Below are positions 33,587 through 44,963 of a DNA stretch of 64,000 nucleotides, piece after piece; the stretch's first letter is position 1, and the number at the start of each line of letters is the position of its first letter. The translations under genes were made by a program, and so were the position numbers. The stretch is from Alteromonas sp. 1_MG-2023 (GTDB lineage: Bacteria > Pseudomonadota > Gammaproteobacteria > Enterobacterales > Alteromonadaceae), in the NCBI RefSeq assembly GCF_030547075.1, contig NZ_JAUOQH010000001.1:1-64000 (forward strand), in the 5' to 3' direction. The notes under the pieces were generated by a model. That model saw only the letters and a list, made by a program, of their open reading frames with translations. It was not told the DNA's origin and did no database searches.

Positions 33587-34767
33587 GTGAACTTACCTCT
33601 AATGACTTGGTCTGCAACCGCACGAGCCGCAGTATCCTGTTCAAGGATTTGTTGGATAGATGAAACAGTTACTGGTTCCATTTTGTTTAAGGTTTCTTCA
33701 TTAACGGTCGCTATATCCGTGAATCCTATTCTGCCCTCCAGAAAAGAGGCAACCGCTATTTCATTAGCCGCATTTAAACGGGTGGTAGCTGCCTGCCCTT
33801 CTCTACATGCATCAATGGCGAGTTTTAAATTTGGATAGCGCGTGAAACATGGGGTTTCAAAGCTGAAATTGGCCATGTCAGAAAAGTCCAATGGCTTCAC
33901 CCCAGCATCAATACGAGATGGGTAGGCAAGACCATAAGCAATGGGGGTACGCATATCTGGGTTACCCAATTGGGCAATAACCGAGCCGTCTACATACTGC
34001 ACCATTGAATGGATAAAACTTTGTGGGTGGACCACCACTTGAATGTCGTCTGGTGATGCACCAAATAACCAACAGGCCTCGATAAACTCAAGCCCTTTGT
34101 TCATCATAGTGGCAGAATCTATGGTGATTTTTCGCCCCATAGACCAATTAGGATGGCTACTCGCTTCATCAATCGTAATAGCATTGAAGGAACTTAATTC
34201 GCGTTCTCTGAAAGGGCCACCTGAGCCCGTTAGCAGTATTTTACTAATACCCGCTTTTTCCAATTCCCCATACTCGTAACCTTGAGGGAGACATTGAAAA
34301 ATAGCGTTATGCTCACTATCGATAGGTAAAATTTCAGCACCGCTTTGTGTTGCAGCATCAATAAATAAAGCCCCAGACATCACTAGCGCTTCTTTGTTAG
34401 CTAACAATACCTTTTTACCCGCTTTAACTGCCGCTAACGTAGGAAGCAATCCTGCCGCCCCCACTATGGCCGCCATCACAGTATCGACTTCGGCTGCACA
34501 AGACACGTCTTCTAAAGCTTTAGCGCCACAGAGTATTTCGGCGGTAATGTTATATTCTGTCGCTAATGTACAAGCGTCTTTATAACGGGATTCATCGGCC
34601 ACTACTACAAATCGAGGAGAGCACTTCTGCGCCTGCTGCATGAGTAATTCAAGCTGACCATTGCCGGTAATGGCAAAGGTGCGGTATTTTTCAGGATGGC
34701 GATTAATAACATCGAGGGTATTGCAACCGATAGAGCCGGTTGCCCCTAAAACAGTAACGGTTTGCAT
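33580..34767 (-). CDS. dxr: 1-deoxy-D-xylulose 5-phosphate reductoisomerase
   Basis: Dxr makes methylerythritol phosphate, the first committed step of the non-mevalonate isoprenoid pathway. The 395-residue product has the NADPH site VLGATGSIGCNTLD at its N-terminus and the metal and substrate motifs PIDSEHNAIFQC, LTGSGGPFR and MNKGLEFIEA. I use the ATG at 34767, which overlaps the cdsA stop as TGATG; an open frame to 34890 adds 41 unrelated residues. The length then matches the E. coli enzyme closely. Confidence 0.97.
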   Translation of the reverse strand: MQTVTVLGATGSIGCNTLDVINRHPEKYRTFAITGNGQLELLMQQAQKCSPRFVVVADESRYKDACTLATEYNITAEILCGAKALEDVSCAAEVDTVMAAIVGAAGLLPTLAAVKAGKKVLLANKEALVMSGALFIDAATQSGAEILPIDSEHNAIFQCLPQGYEYGELEKAGISKILLTGSGGPFRERELSSFNAITIDEASSHPNWSMGRKITIDSATMMNKGLEFIEACWLFGASPDDIQVVVHPQSFIHSMVQYVDGSVIAQLGNPDMRTPIAYGLAYPSRIDAGVKPLDFSDMANFSFETPCFTRYPNLKLAIDACREGQAATTRLNAANEIAVASFLEGRIGFTDIATVNEETLNKMEPVTVSSIQQILEQDTAARAVADQVIRGKFTC

Positions 34768-35630
34768 CACGCCATCCACGTTACATAACAGAATGCAAAG
34801 ACTGGGAATGCAGCGGTTAAGCTGTCTATTCTGTCGAGAACCCCACCGTGCCCAGGCAAGATTTTTCCACTGTCTTTTATGCCAGCGCAACGTTTTAGCA
34901 TACTTTCATTAAGGTCACCCAACGCCGAAACGGCCACGGTAATACCACCAATAATGAGATGTAACCAAATGCGTGAAGGCTCTACTTGGTAGTGCAATGC
35001 AGCAAAAGCAATAATAGCTAATGAGGCAGCAATGCCACCCAAAAGACCTTCTAAACTTTTACCAGGCGATACATTAGGGCGCAGCTTATGACGGCCAAAT
35101 TTAACCCCCACGAAGAAAGCGCCAATATCAGCAGCCCATACAATACCTAACACGTAAAAGATGAGTGATGCGCCATAAAAGGGGTCTACATCATGCAAAC
35201 TAGTACGAAGGGCAATAACGGCAACCCAAGTTGGGATTAAGGTCAGCAATCCGAACACGGTACGTACACTGCGGCTTTCACGCCAAAACTTAGTATATTT
35301 TGGATAGGCCAATACCATAAAGAGTGACACTATCCACCACACTACCGCGATGCCTAATATCCCGTGATATAAATCATGGAGTTGGCCCTGATACCAAATA
35401 ACACTGGTATCAACAATAAGAGATAAGCTGATGCAGATAGCGAAAGCTGCTGCCATAAAAAGTATTTTTTTAGGTCGCTCACAAATTCCGGACATATTCG
35501 CCCATTCGTAAGCCCCTATGGCAACCACACCAGAGATAGCAATTTCAAACCAGAAGATAGGCAGAAACAGTATGGAAAATAGCGCCAACGGCGCGAGAAT
35601 TAACGCTGTTATTATTCTTTGTTTTAGCAT
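34767..35630 (-). CDS. cdsA: Phosphatidate cytidylyltransferase
   Basis: CdsA makes CDP-diacylglycerol, precursor of all phospholipids. The 287-residue integral membrane protein has about eight hydrophobic segments and the C-terminal family signature (SALGDLNESMLKRCAGIKD, then GGVLDRIDSL). It starts 54 bp after uppS and its stop overlaps the dxr start, so the three are likely co-translated from one message. Confidence 0.96.
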   Translation of the reverse strand: MLKQRIITALILAPLALFSILFLPIFWFEIAISGVVAIGAYEWANMSGICERPKKILFMAAAFAICISLSLIVDTSVIWYQGQLHDLYHGILGIAVVWWIVSLFMVLAYPKYTKFWRESRSVRTVFGLLTLIPTWVAVIALRTSLHDVDPFYGASLIFYVLGIVWAADIGAFFVGVKFGRHKLRPNVSPGKSLEGLLGGIAASLAIIAFAALHYQVEPSRIWLHLIIGGITVAVSALGDLNESMLKRCAGIKDSGKILPGHGGVLDRIDSLTAAFPVFAFCYVTWMA

Positions 35631-35684
35631 AATTGGCTCTCGGCTCCTGTGGTCAGGCCTGCCCTGATACCTACCTGCATAAAG

Positions 35685-36467
35685 TTAACTGCTGGCAGGA
35701 TCAATTTGTTCACCCGTTAGGCCAAATCGGCGCTGGCGAACATTAAAGTCATCTACGGCTAATTGAAAAACATCTTCATTGAAGTCTGGCCATAGCACAT
35801 CGGTAAAATATAATTCGGCATACGCACACTGCCATAACAAAAAGTTACTGATTCTGTGTTCACCACCGGTGCGTATAAGAAGGTCTAGCTCAGGAAGGCT
35901 TGCGGTAGAGGTATACTGATTAAAAACGGCTTCATCAATATCTTGAAGCGCCATTTCGCCATCTTTTACTTTTGCAGCCAGTTCTTTAGCGGCATTAACA
36001 ATGTCCCACCTGCCGCCATAATTAGCCGCAATATTAAGAACAAGATCATTGTTACCTGAGGTCATTTCTTCCGCTTTGCGGATTTTTCCAACCAACTTAC
36101 TATCAAAGGCAGTTAAATCGCCTACTACCTTCAAACGAACACCATTTTTATGTAATCGCTTGGCTTCACTGTTTAATACTAAATTAAACAGTTCCATCAA
36201 CACACTGACTTCTTCTTCTGGTCGTTTCCAGTTTTCACTAGAAAACGCAAATAAGGTTAATGACTCTATGCCCGTTTGGCGAGCAAAGCGCACAACAGCC
36301 CGCACAGATTCAACGCCAGCCTTGTGTCCAAAGGTACGAATTTTCCCTTTCTTTTGCGCCCAACGACCATTGCCATCCATAATAATGGCGACATGTTTAG
36401 GGCCAGCAATAGTTGCTGGCCCTACTGTATCAGTCGTTTTGGCTGCGTTTGACCGCTTCCCAATCAT
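35685..36467 (-). CDS. uppS: Undecaprenyl diphosphate synthase (cis-prenyltransferase)
   Basis: UppS builds the C55 lipid carrier used for peptidoglycan and surface glycans. The 260-residue product has the catalytic region AIIMDGNGRWA (Asp31), the FSSENWKRP motif and the C-terminal LLIRTGGEHRISNFLLWQ. It has an N-terminal extension of about 20 residues before the conserved core, so a later start cannot be excluded. It lies 8 bp after frr. Confidence 0.97.
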   Translation of the reverse strand: MIGKRSNAAKTTDTVGPATIAGPKHVAIIMDGNGRWAQKKGKIRTFGHKAGVESVRAVVRFARQTGIESLTLFAFSSENWKRPEEEVSVLMELFNLVLNSEAKRLHKNGVRLKVVGDLTAFDSKLVGKIRKAEEMTSGNNDLVLNIAANYGGRWDIVNAAKELAAKVKDGEMALQDIDEAVFNQYTSTASLPELDLLIRTGGEHRISNFLLWQCAYAELYFTDVLWPDFNEDVFQLAVDDFNVRQRRFGLTGEQIDPASS

Positions 36468-36475
36468 AATACTTA

Positions 36476-37033
36476 TTATACTTCCATCAGTTCTTTTTCT
36501 TTAACAGCAAGCATGCCGTCAACTTTCTTAATGAAATCATTGGTTAAAGACTGAATATTTTCTTCCGCTGCGCGGCTTTCGTCTTCACTGATTTCTTTTT
36601 CTTTAAGTAATTCTTTTACATCGCTGTTTGCATCACGACGAACATTTCGAATTGAAACACGTCCGTTTTCTGCTTCATTACGCACTACGCGAATAAGGTC
36701 TTTACGACGTTCTTCAGTAAGTGGAGGAAGAGGAATGCGAATAGAACCACCCGCGCTCATTGGGTTCAAACCCAGATCTGCCTGCATTATCGCCTTCTCA
36801 ACAGCTTGAATGGCACTCTTATCAAAAACAGTAAGGGCTAATGTGCGGCTGTCTTCAGCAATGACATTTGCCACTTGCTTAAGCGGTGTATCTGTACCGT
36901 AGTAAGGTACCATAATGCCATCTAATAAGCTTGGATGAGCACGGCCTGTGCGAATTTTACTGAACTGGCCTTTAAGTGCACTGATGCTTTTATCCATACG
37001 CTCTTGCGCATCTAATTCAATTTCATCAATCAC
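36476..37033 (-). CDS. frr: Ribosome recycling factor
   Basis: RRF splits post-termination ribosomes together with EF-G. The 185-residue product is full length and has typical family segments ([44 protein letters not shown]). It lies 22 bp after pyrH on the same strand, the standard neighbour. Confidence 0.98.
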   Translation of the reverse strand: MIDEIELDAQERMDKSISALKGQFSKIRTGRAHPSLLDGIMVPYYGTDTPLKQVANVIAEDSRTLALTVFDKSAIQAVEKAIMQADLGLNPMSAGGSIRIPLPPLTEERRKDLIRVVRNEAENGRVSIRNVRRDANSDVKELLKEKEISEDESRAAEENIQSLTNDFIKKVDGMLAVKEKELMEV

Positions 37034-37055
37034 GTTATATTTCCTATTTTCTTAA

Positions 37056-37793
37056 TTAACTATTGTCAGCGTGACAAATAAGGGTGCCAACTTGCTCACC
37101 CATAACAACACGTTTCAAACAACCTGCTTCGTTCATGTTAAATACACGAATAGGAAGGCTGTGATCTCTAGCAAGCGTGAACGCTGACAGGTCCATCACC
37201 TTAAGTTCTTTCTCAAGTACTTCTTGATACGAGAGTTGGTCGTAAAGAGTTGCATCTGGGTTCTTAACCGGATCATCGCTATAAACGCCATCAACTTTTG
37301 TGGCTTTTAGTACGGCATCGGCTTCAATTTCAATGCCACGAAGACATGCGGCTGAATCTGTAGTGAAGAAAGGATTGCCTGTGCCCGCTGAAAAGATAAC
37401 CACGCGGCCAGATTTTAATAAGCTAATCGCTTCTGCCCAGTTGTAAGCATCGCACACGCCATTTAAAGGAATCGCTGACATCATACGCGCATTAACAAAG
37501 GCACGATGCAGTGCATCACGCATGGCTAAGCCGTTCATTACGGTAGCAAGCATCCCCATGTGGTCGCCTACAACACGGTTCATGCCAGCTTTTGCTAGCC
37601 CTTCGCCGCGGAACAAGTTACCGCCACCAATAACCAAACCTACTTGAACACCTAGTTCAACAAGTTCTTTGATTTCTTGGGCCATACGGTCAAGTACTTT
37701 AGGATCGATGCCAAAGCCTTCTTCACCCATAAGGGCTTCGCCACTTAGCTTTAACAGAATGCGTCGATATGCTGATTTCGGTGTGATACTCAT
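37056..37793 (-). CDS. pyrH: Uridylate kinase
   Basis: UMP kinase phosphorylates UMP to UDP and is allosterically controlled by GTP and UTP. The 245-residue amino-acid-kinase fold shows [42 protein letters not shown] and [10 protein letters not shown]. It is separated from tsf by 241 bp with a strong terminator, so it probably has its own promoter and heads the pyrH-frr-uppS-cdsA-dxr run. Confidence 0.98.
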   Translation of the reverse strand: MSITPKSAYRRILLKLSGEALMGEEGFGIDPKVLDRMAQEIKELVELGVQVGLVIGGGNLFRGEGLAKAGMNRVVGDHMGMLATVMNGLAMRDALHRAFVNARMMSAIPLNGVCDAYNWAEAISLLKSGRVVIFSAGTGNPFFTTDSAACLRGIEIEADAVLKATKVDGVYSDDPVKNPDATLYDQLSYQEVLEKELKVMDLSAFTLARDHSLPIRVFNMNEAGCLKRVVMGEQVGTLICHADNS

Positions 37794-37963
37794 TATTCGA
37801 TATGTCCTCGTAAACCCATTTTGTCTTATGCTTTTCTATTGTTTACACACTGCTTTTGCAGGTAAAAAGAATAGGACAAAATGCTTTCTTAAACGTTTAA
37901 AGATTTTACCGCTTTGCGAATTAAATTATCTTAGCAAAACTGTAACTCGCGGGTACTAGCTAT

Positions 37964-37987
37964 AAAAAAGCACCTCCGAAGAGGTGC
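37964..37987 (-). terminator. Intrinsic terminator of rpsB-tsf
   Basis: On the minus strand a 7-bp GC-rich stem with a TTCG tetraloop (37970-37976 with 37981-37987) is followed by six T. Confidence 0.92.
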
Positions 37988-38034
37988 CTTGTAGTTTATC
38001 TGACATTAGCACAATGCAAAAGATAAACGCCCAA

Positions 38035-38907
38035 TTATTTCTTGGCCGCTTCCATTTGTGCTGCAACTTCTGCTGCAAAGTCTTCAGTTTTCTTCTCGAT
38101 ACCTTCACCAACTTCGAACCGTACGAAGTTAACAACATCAGCAGAGTTGTTCTTAAGCAACTCAGCAACGCTGATTGAAGGATCTTTAACGAAAGGCTGA
38201 CCAGTCAAGCTTACTTCACCAGTAAACTTCTTCATGCGGCCTGCAACCATCTTTTCTGCGATATCAGCTGGCTTACCAGACTGCATTGCAATACCAATTT
38301 GGATTTCTTTCTCTTTCTCAACAACTTCAGCTGGAACATTTTCAGGCTTAACGAACTGAGGGCTAGCCGCTGCAACGTGCATTGCAATGTCTTTAGCCAA
38401 CTCTTCGCTGCCACCAGTAAGAATTGAGATTACGCCGATACGACCGCCGTGCACGTATGCACCTAGTGTATCGCCTTCAACGTTGATAACGCGACGAGGA
38501 GAGATGTTTTCACCGATTTTCGCCACTAATGTGTCACGAACGTCGCTTACTTTAGCACCGTTAAGTTCAGAAGCATTCAACGTGTCGATATCGTTGATGT
38601 TGTTCGCTGCTGCTATTTCTAGCAACTCGTTACCAAACTTAAGGAAACCTTCGTCACGTGCTACGAAATCTGTTTCACAGTTAATTTCAAGCATAGTCGC
38701 GCGACCATCTTGAACTTTAGTAAGGATTACACCTTCAGCTGCGATACGGCCAGCTTTTTTAGCTGCTTTCGCTTGGCCTGATTTACGCATGTTTTCAATG
38801 GCTAGTTCAATGTCACCATCCGTCTCAACCAAAGCTTTTTTACAATCCAGCATACCTGCGCCTGTACGCTCGCGCAGTTCTTTAACTAGTGCTGCAGTCA
38901 CTGCCAT
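38035..38907 (-). CDS. tsf: Translation elongation factor Ts
   Basis: EF-Ts is the nucleotide exchange factor for EF-Tu. The 290-residue product has the N-terminal UBA-like domain ([20 protein letters not shown]), the signature [11 protein letters not shown] that contacts EF-Tu, a coiled-coil insertion and a C-terminal segment ending in [10 protein letters not shown]. It follows rpsB by 123 bp with a stem-loop between. Confidence 0.98.
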   Translation of the reverse strand: MAVTAALVKELRERTGAGMLDCKKALVETDGDIELAIENMRKSGQAKAAKKAGRIAAEGVILTKVQDGRATMLEINCETDFVARDEGFLKFGNELLEIAAANNINDIDTLNASELNGAKVSDVRDTLVAKIGENISPRRVINVEGDTLGAYVHGGRIGVISILTGGSEELAKDIAMHVAAASPQFVKPENVPAEVVEKEKEIQIGIAMQSGKPADIAEKMVAGRMKKFTGEVSLTGQPFVKDPSISVAELLKNNSADVVNFVRFEVGEGIEKKTEDFAAEVAAQMEAAKK

Positions 38908-38946
38908 TTTTCAATTCCTCAGCAATAAATATAAATTCGTTTAGGT

Positions 38947-38967
38947 AAAAGGGGCGTGATCGCCCCT
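38947..38967 (-). terminator. Stem-loop attenuator between rpsB and tsf
   Basis: A 7-bp stem (38950-38956 with 38961-38967) is followed on the minus strand by TTTTACC. The short T run suggests partial termination, which would set the S2 to EF-Ts ratio as known for this operon in enterobacteria. Confidence 0.6.
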
Positions 38968-39030
38968 CTCAATACGTCTCGTATTGTAGCACTATCATAT
39001 AATTGTAATATGACAGTAAAGCGAACAGAA

Positions 39031-39762
39031 TTACTCTGCAGCTTCTACGAAGTCGTCTTGCTCAGCTTGTACTTCTAGGTTGCTTTCGCGACCAGAGATT
39101 ACAGCGTTAGCAGCGGCATCCAAGTATAATTGAACTGCGCGGATTGCATCGTCGTTACCAGGAATGATGTAATCAACACCATCTGGGTTAGAGTTAGTAT
39201 CCACAACACCAACTACTGGAATACCCAGGTTACGTGCTTCTGTGATAGCAATGTGCTCGTGGTCTGCATCGACAACAAAGATAGCATCTGGTAAGCCGCC
39301 CATGTCTTTGATTCCGCCAAGGCTGTTTTCAAGCTTTTCCATTTCACGCTGAAGCATAAGGGCTTCTTTTTTGGTCAGCTTTTCGAAAGTACCGTCTTGG
39401 CTTTTTTGCTCTAGTTCTTTCAAACGCTTGATTGATTGACGAACTGTTTTCCAGTTAGTCAACATACCACCTAACCAACGCTTGTTAACGTAAAACTGGT
39501 CACATTTAACAGCTGCATCTTTTACCGCATCGCCAGCAGCGCGCTTAGTACCTACGAAAAGGATTTTCCCTTTCTTAGATGCTACGCTTGATAGGTAGTT
39601 AAGAGCGTTGTTGAAAAGTGGAACTGTTTTTTCAAGGTTGATGATATGAACTTTGTTACGTGCGCCAAAGATGTATGGTTTCATCTTAGGGTTCCAGTAA
39701 CGAGTTTGGTGACCGAAATGCACACCGGCTTTCAGCATGTCACGCATTGAAACATTTGCCAT
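39031..39762 (-). CDS. rpsB: 30S ribosomal protein S2
   Basis: S2 is the large late-assembling protein of the small subunit. The 243-residue product has the family signatures [34 protein letters not shown] and [17 protein letters not shown], and an acidic C-terminal tail. It heads the rpsB-tsf operon and diverges from map. Confidence 0.98.
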   Translation of the reverse strand: MANVSMRDMLKAGVHFGHQTRYWNPKMKPYIFGARNKVHIINLEKTVPLFNNALNYLSSVASKKGKILFVGTKRAAGDAVKDAAVKCDQFYVNKRWLGGMLTNWKTVRQSIKRLKELEQKSQDGTFEKLTKKEALMLQREMEKLENSLGGIKDMGGLPDAIFVVDADHEHIAITEARNLGIPVVGVVDTNSNPDGVDYIIPGNDDAIRAVQLYLDAAANAVISGRESNLEVQAEQDDFVEAAE

Positions 39763-39849
39763 TTTAATTTCCTCTCGGGGTTAGGCCTCCATATACCCAT
39801 TGTATCGATCCCACCTATATAAATAAGTAGAACACCCCGATACGCAGTG
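39763..39849 (-). promoter_or_regulatory. Candidate S2 autoregulatory leader of rpsB
   Basis: The transcribed leader before rpsB contains CGGGGT (complement of 39834-39839), which can pair with ACCCCG (complement of 39776-39781) beside the ribosome-binding site GAGAGGAAA. A structured leader that binds S2 to repress rpsB-tsf is known in gammaproteobacteria. The pairing is seen; the regulatory role is inferred from position. Confidence 0.45.
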
Positions 39850-40136
39850 TTGGTATATGTGTGTTTTAATTAAATTTAATTTACCCTTTTGACCAAACGC
39901 TTTTGAGGGCATTCCGTCAGGGCGCGCGCTTTATACCATATTAAGGCTACTCACTCAAGTTTTCCTGCCAGTTTAGCCATTCCTTGTATTCTTGGAGTCT
40001 GCCCCTATACACATTCAATCCTAATGGCTAAAATGTAGCTATATATGTAGATATCCTCTACGCGTTGACTGCTGTTCTATACTTTTATTGCCTGAACTAG
40101 CGCAACGACCTAAACCAATTGAAATTGAGAGATGCT

Positions 40137-40931
40137 GTGTCAGCTATTATTAAGACCTCTGAAGAAATTGAAAAAATGCGCGTTGCTGGAAAACTAGCAG
40201 CCGATGTACTTACTATGATTGGCCCCTATGTAAAAAAGGGCGTCACCACAGATGAGTTAAATACAATTTGTCATGATTACATTGTTAATGAGCAGCAAGC
40301 TATTCCTGCGCCATTGAACTATGGTCACCCTCCATTTCCTAAGTCAATTTGTACTTCGGTAAACCATTGTATTTGCCATGGCATTCCATCTGACAAAAAA
40401 TTGAAAGACGGTGATGTGATTAATATTGATGTAACCGTTATTAAAGATGGTTACCACGGTGATACTTCTAAGATGTTTACCGTTGGAAAGCCAACGATTA
40501 TGGCTGAGCGTTTAACTCGAATTACACAAGAATGCTTATATAAAGCGATTAAAGAAGTAAAACCGGGCATGACATTGGGTGACATTGGTCACATCTGCCA
40601 AACCCATGCAGAAGCGCATAACTATTCAATCGTTCGTGAATACTGCGGCCATGGTATTGGTGCAAGCTTCCACGAAGAGCCACAAATTGTGCATTACGGT
40701 AAACCTGGCACAGGTGATGTGCTTGAAGCAGGTATGTGCTTCACTATCGAGCCCATGGTGAATGCTGGTAAGCGTTATTCGAAAATTCTTCCTGATCAGT
40801 GGACTGTTGTGACTAAAGATAGAAGTTTAAGTGCCCAGTGGGAACATACACTTTTAGTGACAGAAGATGGCGTTGAAGTACTGACATTGCGTGATGAAGA
40901 AGATTTAGCAAGAGTCATTTCACACAGTTAA
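40137..40931 (+). CDS. map: Methionine aminopeptidase type I
   Basis: Map removes the initiator methionine from nascent proteins. The 264-residue product has all five metal ligands, in NIDVTV, GDTSKMF, GHGIGASFHEEP, TIEPMVNAG and WEHTLLV. I place the start at the GTG at 40137, because the protein then begins MSAIIKTSEEIEKMRVAG, aligns end to end with E. coli Map and has GAGAG 6 bp upstream; a TTG at 40119 would add six residues. It diverges from rpsB, its usual neighbour. Confidence 0.96.
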   Translation: MSAIIKTSEEIEKMRVAGKLAADVLTMIGPYVKKGVTTDELNTICHDYIVNEQQAIPAPLNYGHPPFPKSICTSVNHCICHGIPSDKKLKDGDVINIDVTVIKDGYHGDTSKMFTVGKPTIMAERLTRITQECLYKAIKEVKPGMTLGDIGHICQTHAEAHNYSIVREYCGHGIGASFHEEPQIVHYGKPGTGDVLEAGMCFTIEPMVNAGKRYSKILPDQWTVVTKDRSLSAQWEHTLLVTEDGVEVLTLRDEEDLARVISHS

Positions 40932-41405
40932 CCAGTTATATATCTTTAGGCTCTCATGCACTGCGACGAAAAGTTGAATGTGTGATGAGTGTATTCTCGC
41001 TAGCCATATAGCAGTTTACCCCTAGTTAAACTGCTACATGGCACTTCCATCCTTTGTTCTCTATTTAGGTTGGCATCTTTTTCCCTCTTTGTTTACTAGT
41101 ACTAACGCTCTTATAATAACGCCCTCATTTAGTTCTCAACCGATTTGCTATCGTAAGCGTATTCCTTATCTCTTACCTTTTATCTCTACCCATTCGATAT
41201 TGACTGGCTATTTGAACTAACTATGCCACTGCACTTACTTTTTTCATTTCCAATCACACAGTCTTTCTTGTTACACAGCTATAACGTTTTTATATATTTA
41301 TTCATAATATAGCCTTGGGTATGCAACTAATCGGCACTGCGATTTCGTTTCATTTCATGTTAGAGTTCGTTGTGTTCAAAAAGCTGTACGCATAGAAGGT
41401 GTAAT
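40932..41405 (+). other. Intergenic region between map and glnD, no gene seen
   Basis: About 470 bp, AT-rich with pyrimidine-rich tracts on the plus strand. A 60-codon frame at 41038-41220 has no ribosome-binding site and a composition unlike a protein, so I do not call it. No clear terminator for map was found. The region presumably carries the glnD promoter. Confidence 0.4.
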
Positions 41406-44057
41406 TTGACGCTGCAATCCCTAATAAAAAATATTGATCAAATAACGTCGGTTGACGACTTAATGGGTATCAAGTCATGTGTAGAAGATAGCTACGCATG
41501 GATAAAAGCGTCATTCGACAGTATTCCTGTCAATCAACTAGTGACGGGCCGAGCCCAATTTGTTGATGCGCTATTGTGTCACCTTTGGCATCTTTACGGG
41601 TTAGACAATGACAGCGAACTTGCGCTCTGTGCCGTAGGTGGATATGGCCGTGGGCACCTTCAACCCTATTCTGATATTGATTTGCTCATCGTTAGTAAAC
41701 GAACTCTTAAATCTGCCACCCAAGATAAAGTTGGCCGTTTTATTACTTTGCTTTGGGACATTAAGCTTGATGTAGGGCAGTCAGTTCGTACCATCAAAGA
41801 AACGGTGAGCCTTGCCAAAGACGACATTTCCATTGCTACTAATCTTGTGGAAAGCCGACTACTTAGTGGCAGCGAATCTATTTTTGAAAAACTATGGGAT
41901 GAAGTTAACGGCAGAAACTCATGGTCTAGTAAGGCGTTCTTCTCGGCAAAGTATGACGAGCAAAAGCGACGCCACGCCAAATTTAATGGTACAGCATACA
42001 ACCTAGAACCTAACATTAAAGAAAACCCAGGCTGCTTACGAGATATTCAATCTATTGGCTGGGTGGCAAAAAAACACTTTAAAGAATACGACGGCTGGAA
42101 CTTAGTGGGTCATGGCTACTTCACCGAGCAAGAACACAGTGAGTTGATCACCTGTCGAATGCACTTGTGGAAAATGCGCTGTGCCTTACATCTTATTGCA
42201 GGGCGAAGTGAAAATCGCCTTCTTTTTGATTACCAGCCTGACGTTGCCACCATGATGGGATACGGCGAAGAAGGAAAGAGCTCAGTTGAAAAGATGATGC
42301 GTGACTTTTTCCGCACTGTCGCTCGGGTTTCCGAATTAAATCAAATGCTGTTACAGCGTTTTAAGTATGACATGCTTAACCAGAGCCTTCAGCGACGCAC
42401 CAATATCAATGATGACTTTGAATTACTCGACAATATGATATCCCCAAGGCATGAAAATGCCTTTTCTTCGCCGGAAGCCCTTTTAGACTTTTTAAATGTG
42501 GTTACTAACACGCCAGAAGTACAAGGTTTAAGCTCAACCTGTATTCGACAAATTAGAAACGCACATCGGGCCTTTGAAGATACTTATTTTGTAGAGCGCC
42601 CCGCGTGCCGCGAAAAGCTCATGATATTACTTAAGCAACCAGACTTCTTTAATTTTGGTTGGGACATCATGCACCAGTACGGTATTTTGCAAGCATATTT
42701 ACCTGAGTGGGATGCCATAGTTGGTATGATGCAATTCGACTTATTCCACGCCTACACGGTGGATGAACATACTCACCGCTTAGTGAAGCACGTGAATTAC
42801 TTTTTCTCGAAAGAGAATAAAGAGTTCCCTCGCTGTGGCCGTATTTGTCGTAACTTAGATAAACCCGAAGTATTGTATATAGCCGCTATATTTCACGATA
42901 TTGCCAAAGGTCGTAATGGTGACCACTCCACCCTAGGTGCGATAGATGTTGCCAAATTTTGTGAACAGCACGGTGTGGCAGAAAACGATGCTGCTATGGT
43001 GAGTTGGTTAGTAGAAAACCACCTGCTAATGTCTGTGGTAGCGCAGCGCAGAGACATTTACGATCCTGATGTTATCAGTGAATTTGCTGGCGCTATACGA
43101 AGCCATAACCACTTAAACTTACTCTATACGCTTACTCTTGCAGACATTCGTGCTACTAACGATAATTTGTGGAACGATTGGAAAGCTTCACTGCTTAGAG
43201 AGCTCTATTTAATGACCCAAAAGGCATTAGATAATGGGTTACAGTGCCAAGTGACGTTAAGTGAGCGAGTGACTACTCACAAATATCAAGCGCAACAAAT
43301 TTTGCACGAACGTGCCGTTAATTTTGATTCGATTGATAGGTTGTGGGCACGGTTGGATGATGATTACTTTGTGCGCTTTAAGCCCACCCAAATAGCATGG
43401 CACACAGAAGAAATTGTTAAGGCGCAAGATGATTGGCTAACCCCAGATAGCGACAGTCTTTTGGTAAAAGCCAATGACAACAGTGCGAAAGGCGGCACAG
43501 AGATCTTTTTGTTCGGAAAAGACAGAAAAGCCCTTTTTGCACAGGTTGCCTCGGTACTCGATAGCCGAAACTGCTCTATTCACGATGCCCATGTTACCGT
43601 AACCCGCGATGGTTATGTGTTTGACAGTATGTTAGTACTTGAGAATGATGGCTCAAGGCTAACGTCAGAGTCACGTATTCAGTCGTTAGAAAAAGCAATT
43701 AGCACACAACTTGAAAAACCAGGCCGCTCACACGAAAATAAGCGTAAACTACCTCGCCAAATGAAACAGTTAGATGTGCCTACCAAGGTACGTTTTTTCA
43801 ATGTTCACGATGAAGCAACACTCATTGAGTTAGAAGCACTAGACGCGCCGGGTATATTAGCTAAAATTGGGCATGCCTTTGTTGATACTAATGTCACATT
43901 AAAGTTAGCGAAAGTTGCTACCATCGGCGAGCGAGCCGAAGATATATTTATTGTTAGCAATGAAGCTGGCAAATCATTAACCCAAGAACAACAAGTTAGC
44001 TTGAAAAAGCGAATTTTGTTTAAACTCGATCAACTTGAAGATATCACCATACCATGA
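41406..44057 (+). CDS. glnD: Bifunctional PII uridylyltransferase / uridylyl-removing enzyme
   Basis: GlnD is the glutamine sensor of nitrogen control: it uridylylates PII at low glutamine and removes UMP at high glutamine. The product of about 883 residues has the nucleotidyltransferase site [19 protein letters not shown], an HD hydrolase domain ([14 protein letters not shown]) and two C-terminal ACT domains (starting at [18 protein letters not shown] and [19 protein letters not shown]). I choose the TTG at 41406, 6 bp after AGAAGG; an upstream TTG at 41370 adds a Cys/Arg-rich stretch unlike the family. The end overlaps dapD by 4 bp. Confidence 0.95.
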   Translation: MTLQSLIKNIDQITSVDDLMGIKSCVEDSYAWIKASFDSIPVNQLVTGRAQFVDALLCHLWHLYGLDNDSELALCAVGGYGRGHLQPYSDIDLLIVSKRTLKSATQDKVGRFITLLWDIKLDVGQSVRTIKETVSLAKDDISIATNLVESRLLSGSESIFEKLWDEVNGRNSWSSKAFFSAKYDEQKRRHAKFNGTAYNLEPNIKENPGCLRDIQSIGWVAKKHFKEYDGWNLVGHGYFTEQEHSELITCRMHLWKMRCALHLIAGRSENRLLFDYQPDVATMMGYGEEGKSSVEKMMRDFFRTVARVSELNQMLLQRFKYDMLNQSLQRRTNINDDFELLDNMISPRHENAFSSPEALLDFLNVVTNTPEVQGLSSTCIRQIRNAHRAFEDTYFVERPACREKLMILLKQPDFFNFGWDIMHQYGILQAYLPEWDAIVGMMQFDLFHAYTVDEHTHRLVKHVNYFFSKENKEFPRCGRICRNLDKPEVLYIAAIFHDIAKGRNGDHSTLGAIDVAKFCEQHGVAENDAAMVSWLVENHLLMSVVAQRRDIYDPDVISEFAGAIRSHNHLNLLYTLTLADIRATNDNLWNDWKASLLRELYLMTQKALDNGLQCQVTLSERVTTHKYQAQQILHERAVNFDSIDRLWARLDDDYFVRFKPTQIAWHTEEIVKAQDDWLTPDSDSLLVKANDNSAKGGTEIFLFGKDRKALFAQVASVLDSRNCSIHDAHVTVTRDGYVFDSMLVLENDGSRLTSESRIQSLEKAISTQLEKPGRSHENKRKLPRQMKQLDVPTKVRFFNVHDEATLIELEALDAPGILAKIGHAFVDTNVTLKLAKVATIGERAEDIFIVSNEAGKSLTQEQQVSLKKRILFKLDQLEDITIP

Positions 44058-44878
44058 ATGAATTGAAAGCCATTATTGAAGACGCCTTCGAAAACCGCGA
44101 CAACATTAGCCCTTCTTCTGCCCCTGCAGAAGTGAAACAAGCCGTTGCCGACGCTATTGCATTGCTAAATAGCGGTAAAGCACGTGTAGCTGAAAAAATC
44201 GCGGGCGAATGGGTTGTTCATCAGTGGTTAAAGAAAGCTGTTTTACTTTTCTTCCGCCTACACAACAACGACGTTATTGAAGGCGCAGAAAGCCGTTATT
44301 ACGACAAAGTACCGTTGAAATACAGCAACTATACTGCAGAGCAGTTTGCTAACGATGGCGCTCGTATCGTGCCTCCAGCGGCAGTGCGTACCGGTACCTT
44401 CGTAGGTAAAAATGCGGTTGTTATGCCTTCGTACGTTAACATTGGTGCATTCGTTGATGAAGGTACTATGGTAGATACATGGGCAACCGTAGGCTCTTGT
44501 GCACAAATTGGTAAGAATGTTCACTTATCTGGTGGCGTAGGCATTGGTGGTGTTTTAGAGCCACTTCAAGCGAACCCTACTATCATTGAAGATAACTGCT
44601 TTATTGGCGCACGTTCTGAAATTGTTGAAGGCGTTATTGTTGAAGAAGGCGCAGTTATTTCAATGGGCGTTTACATTAGCCAAAGCACCCGTATTTACGA
44701 CCGTGAAACCGGCGAAGTACATTATGGCCGCGTTCCTGCGGGCTCTGTAGTAGTTTCAGGTAACATGCCAAGCCCAGATGGTAAGTACAGCCTATATGCT
44801 GCCATTATCGTGAAGAAAGTAGACGCTAAAACCCGTGCAAAAGTAGGTATTAATGCCCTACTACGTGGTGTTGAATAA
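44054..44878 (+). CDS. dapD: Tetrahydrodipicolinate N-succinyltransferase
   Basis: DapD acts in the succinylase route to diaminopimelate and lysine. The 274-residue product has an N-terminal helical domain and a left-handed beta helix of hexapeptide repeats ([32 protein letters not shown]), typical of the trimeric enzyme. ATGA overlap with glnD indicates coupled translation; the pair is common in gammaproteobacteria. Confidence 0.97.
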   Translation: MNELKAIIEDAFENRDNISPSSAPAEVKQAVADAIALLNSGKARVAEKIAGEWVVHQWLKKAVLLFFRLHNNDVIEGAESRYYDKVPLKYSNYTAEQFANDGARIVPPAAVRTGTFVGKNAVVMPSYVNIGAFVDEGTMVDTWATVGSCAQIGKNVHLSGGVGIGGVLEPLQANPTIIEDNCFIGARSEIVEGVIVEEGAVISMGVYISQSTRIYDRETGEVHYGRVPAGSVVVSGNMPSPDGKYSLYAAIIVKKVDAKTRAKVGINALLRGVE

Positions 44879-44910
44879 GTCTGTATTCACGTATTAAACG
44901 TTTTGCATTA

Positions 44911-44936
44911 AAAAAGGGCGCCTAGCGCCCTTTTTT
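44911..44936. terminator. Bidirectional terminator between dapD and the flavodoxin gene
   Basis: A 6-bp GC stem (44916-44921 with 44925-44930) is flanked by five A on the left and six T on the right, so it can stop transcripts from both convergent genes. Confidence 0.9.
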
Positions 44937-44963
44937 ATCTTTTGAGATTGTTGTCGAACCCCG

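Noticed and set aside
41038-41220. 60-codon frame between map and glnD
   Set aside because: No ribosome-binding site, biased Ser/Leu/Pro composition and no resemblance to a protein.
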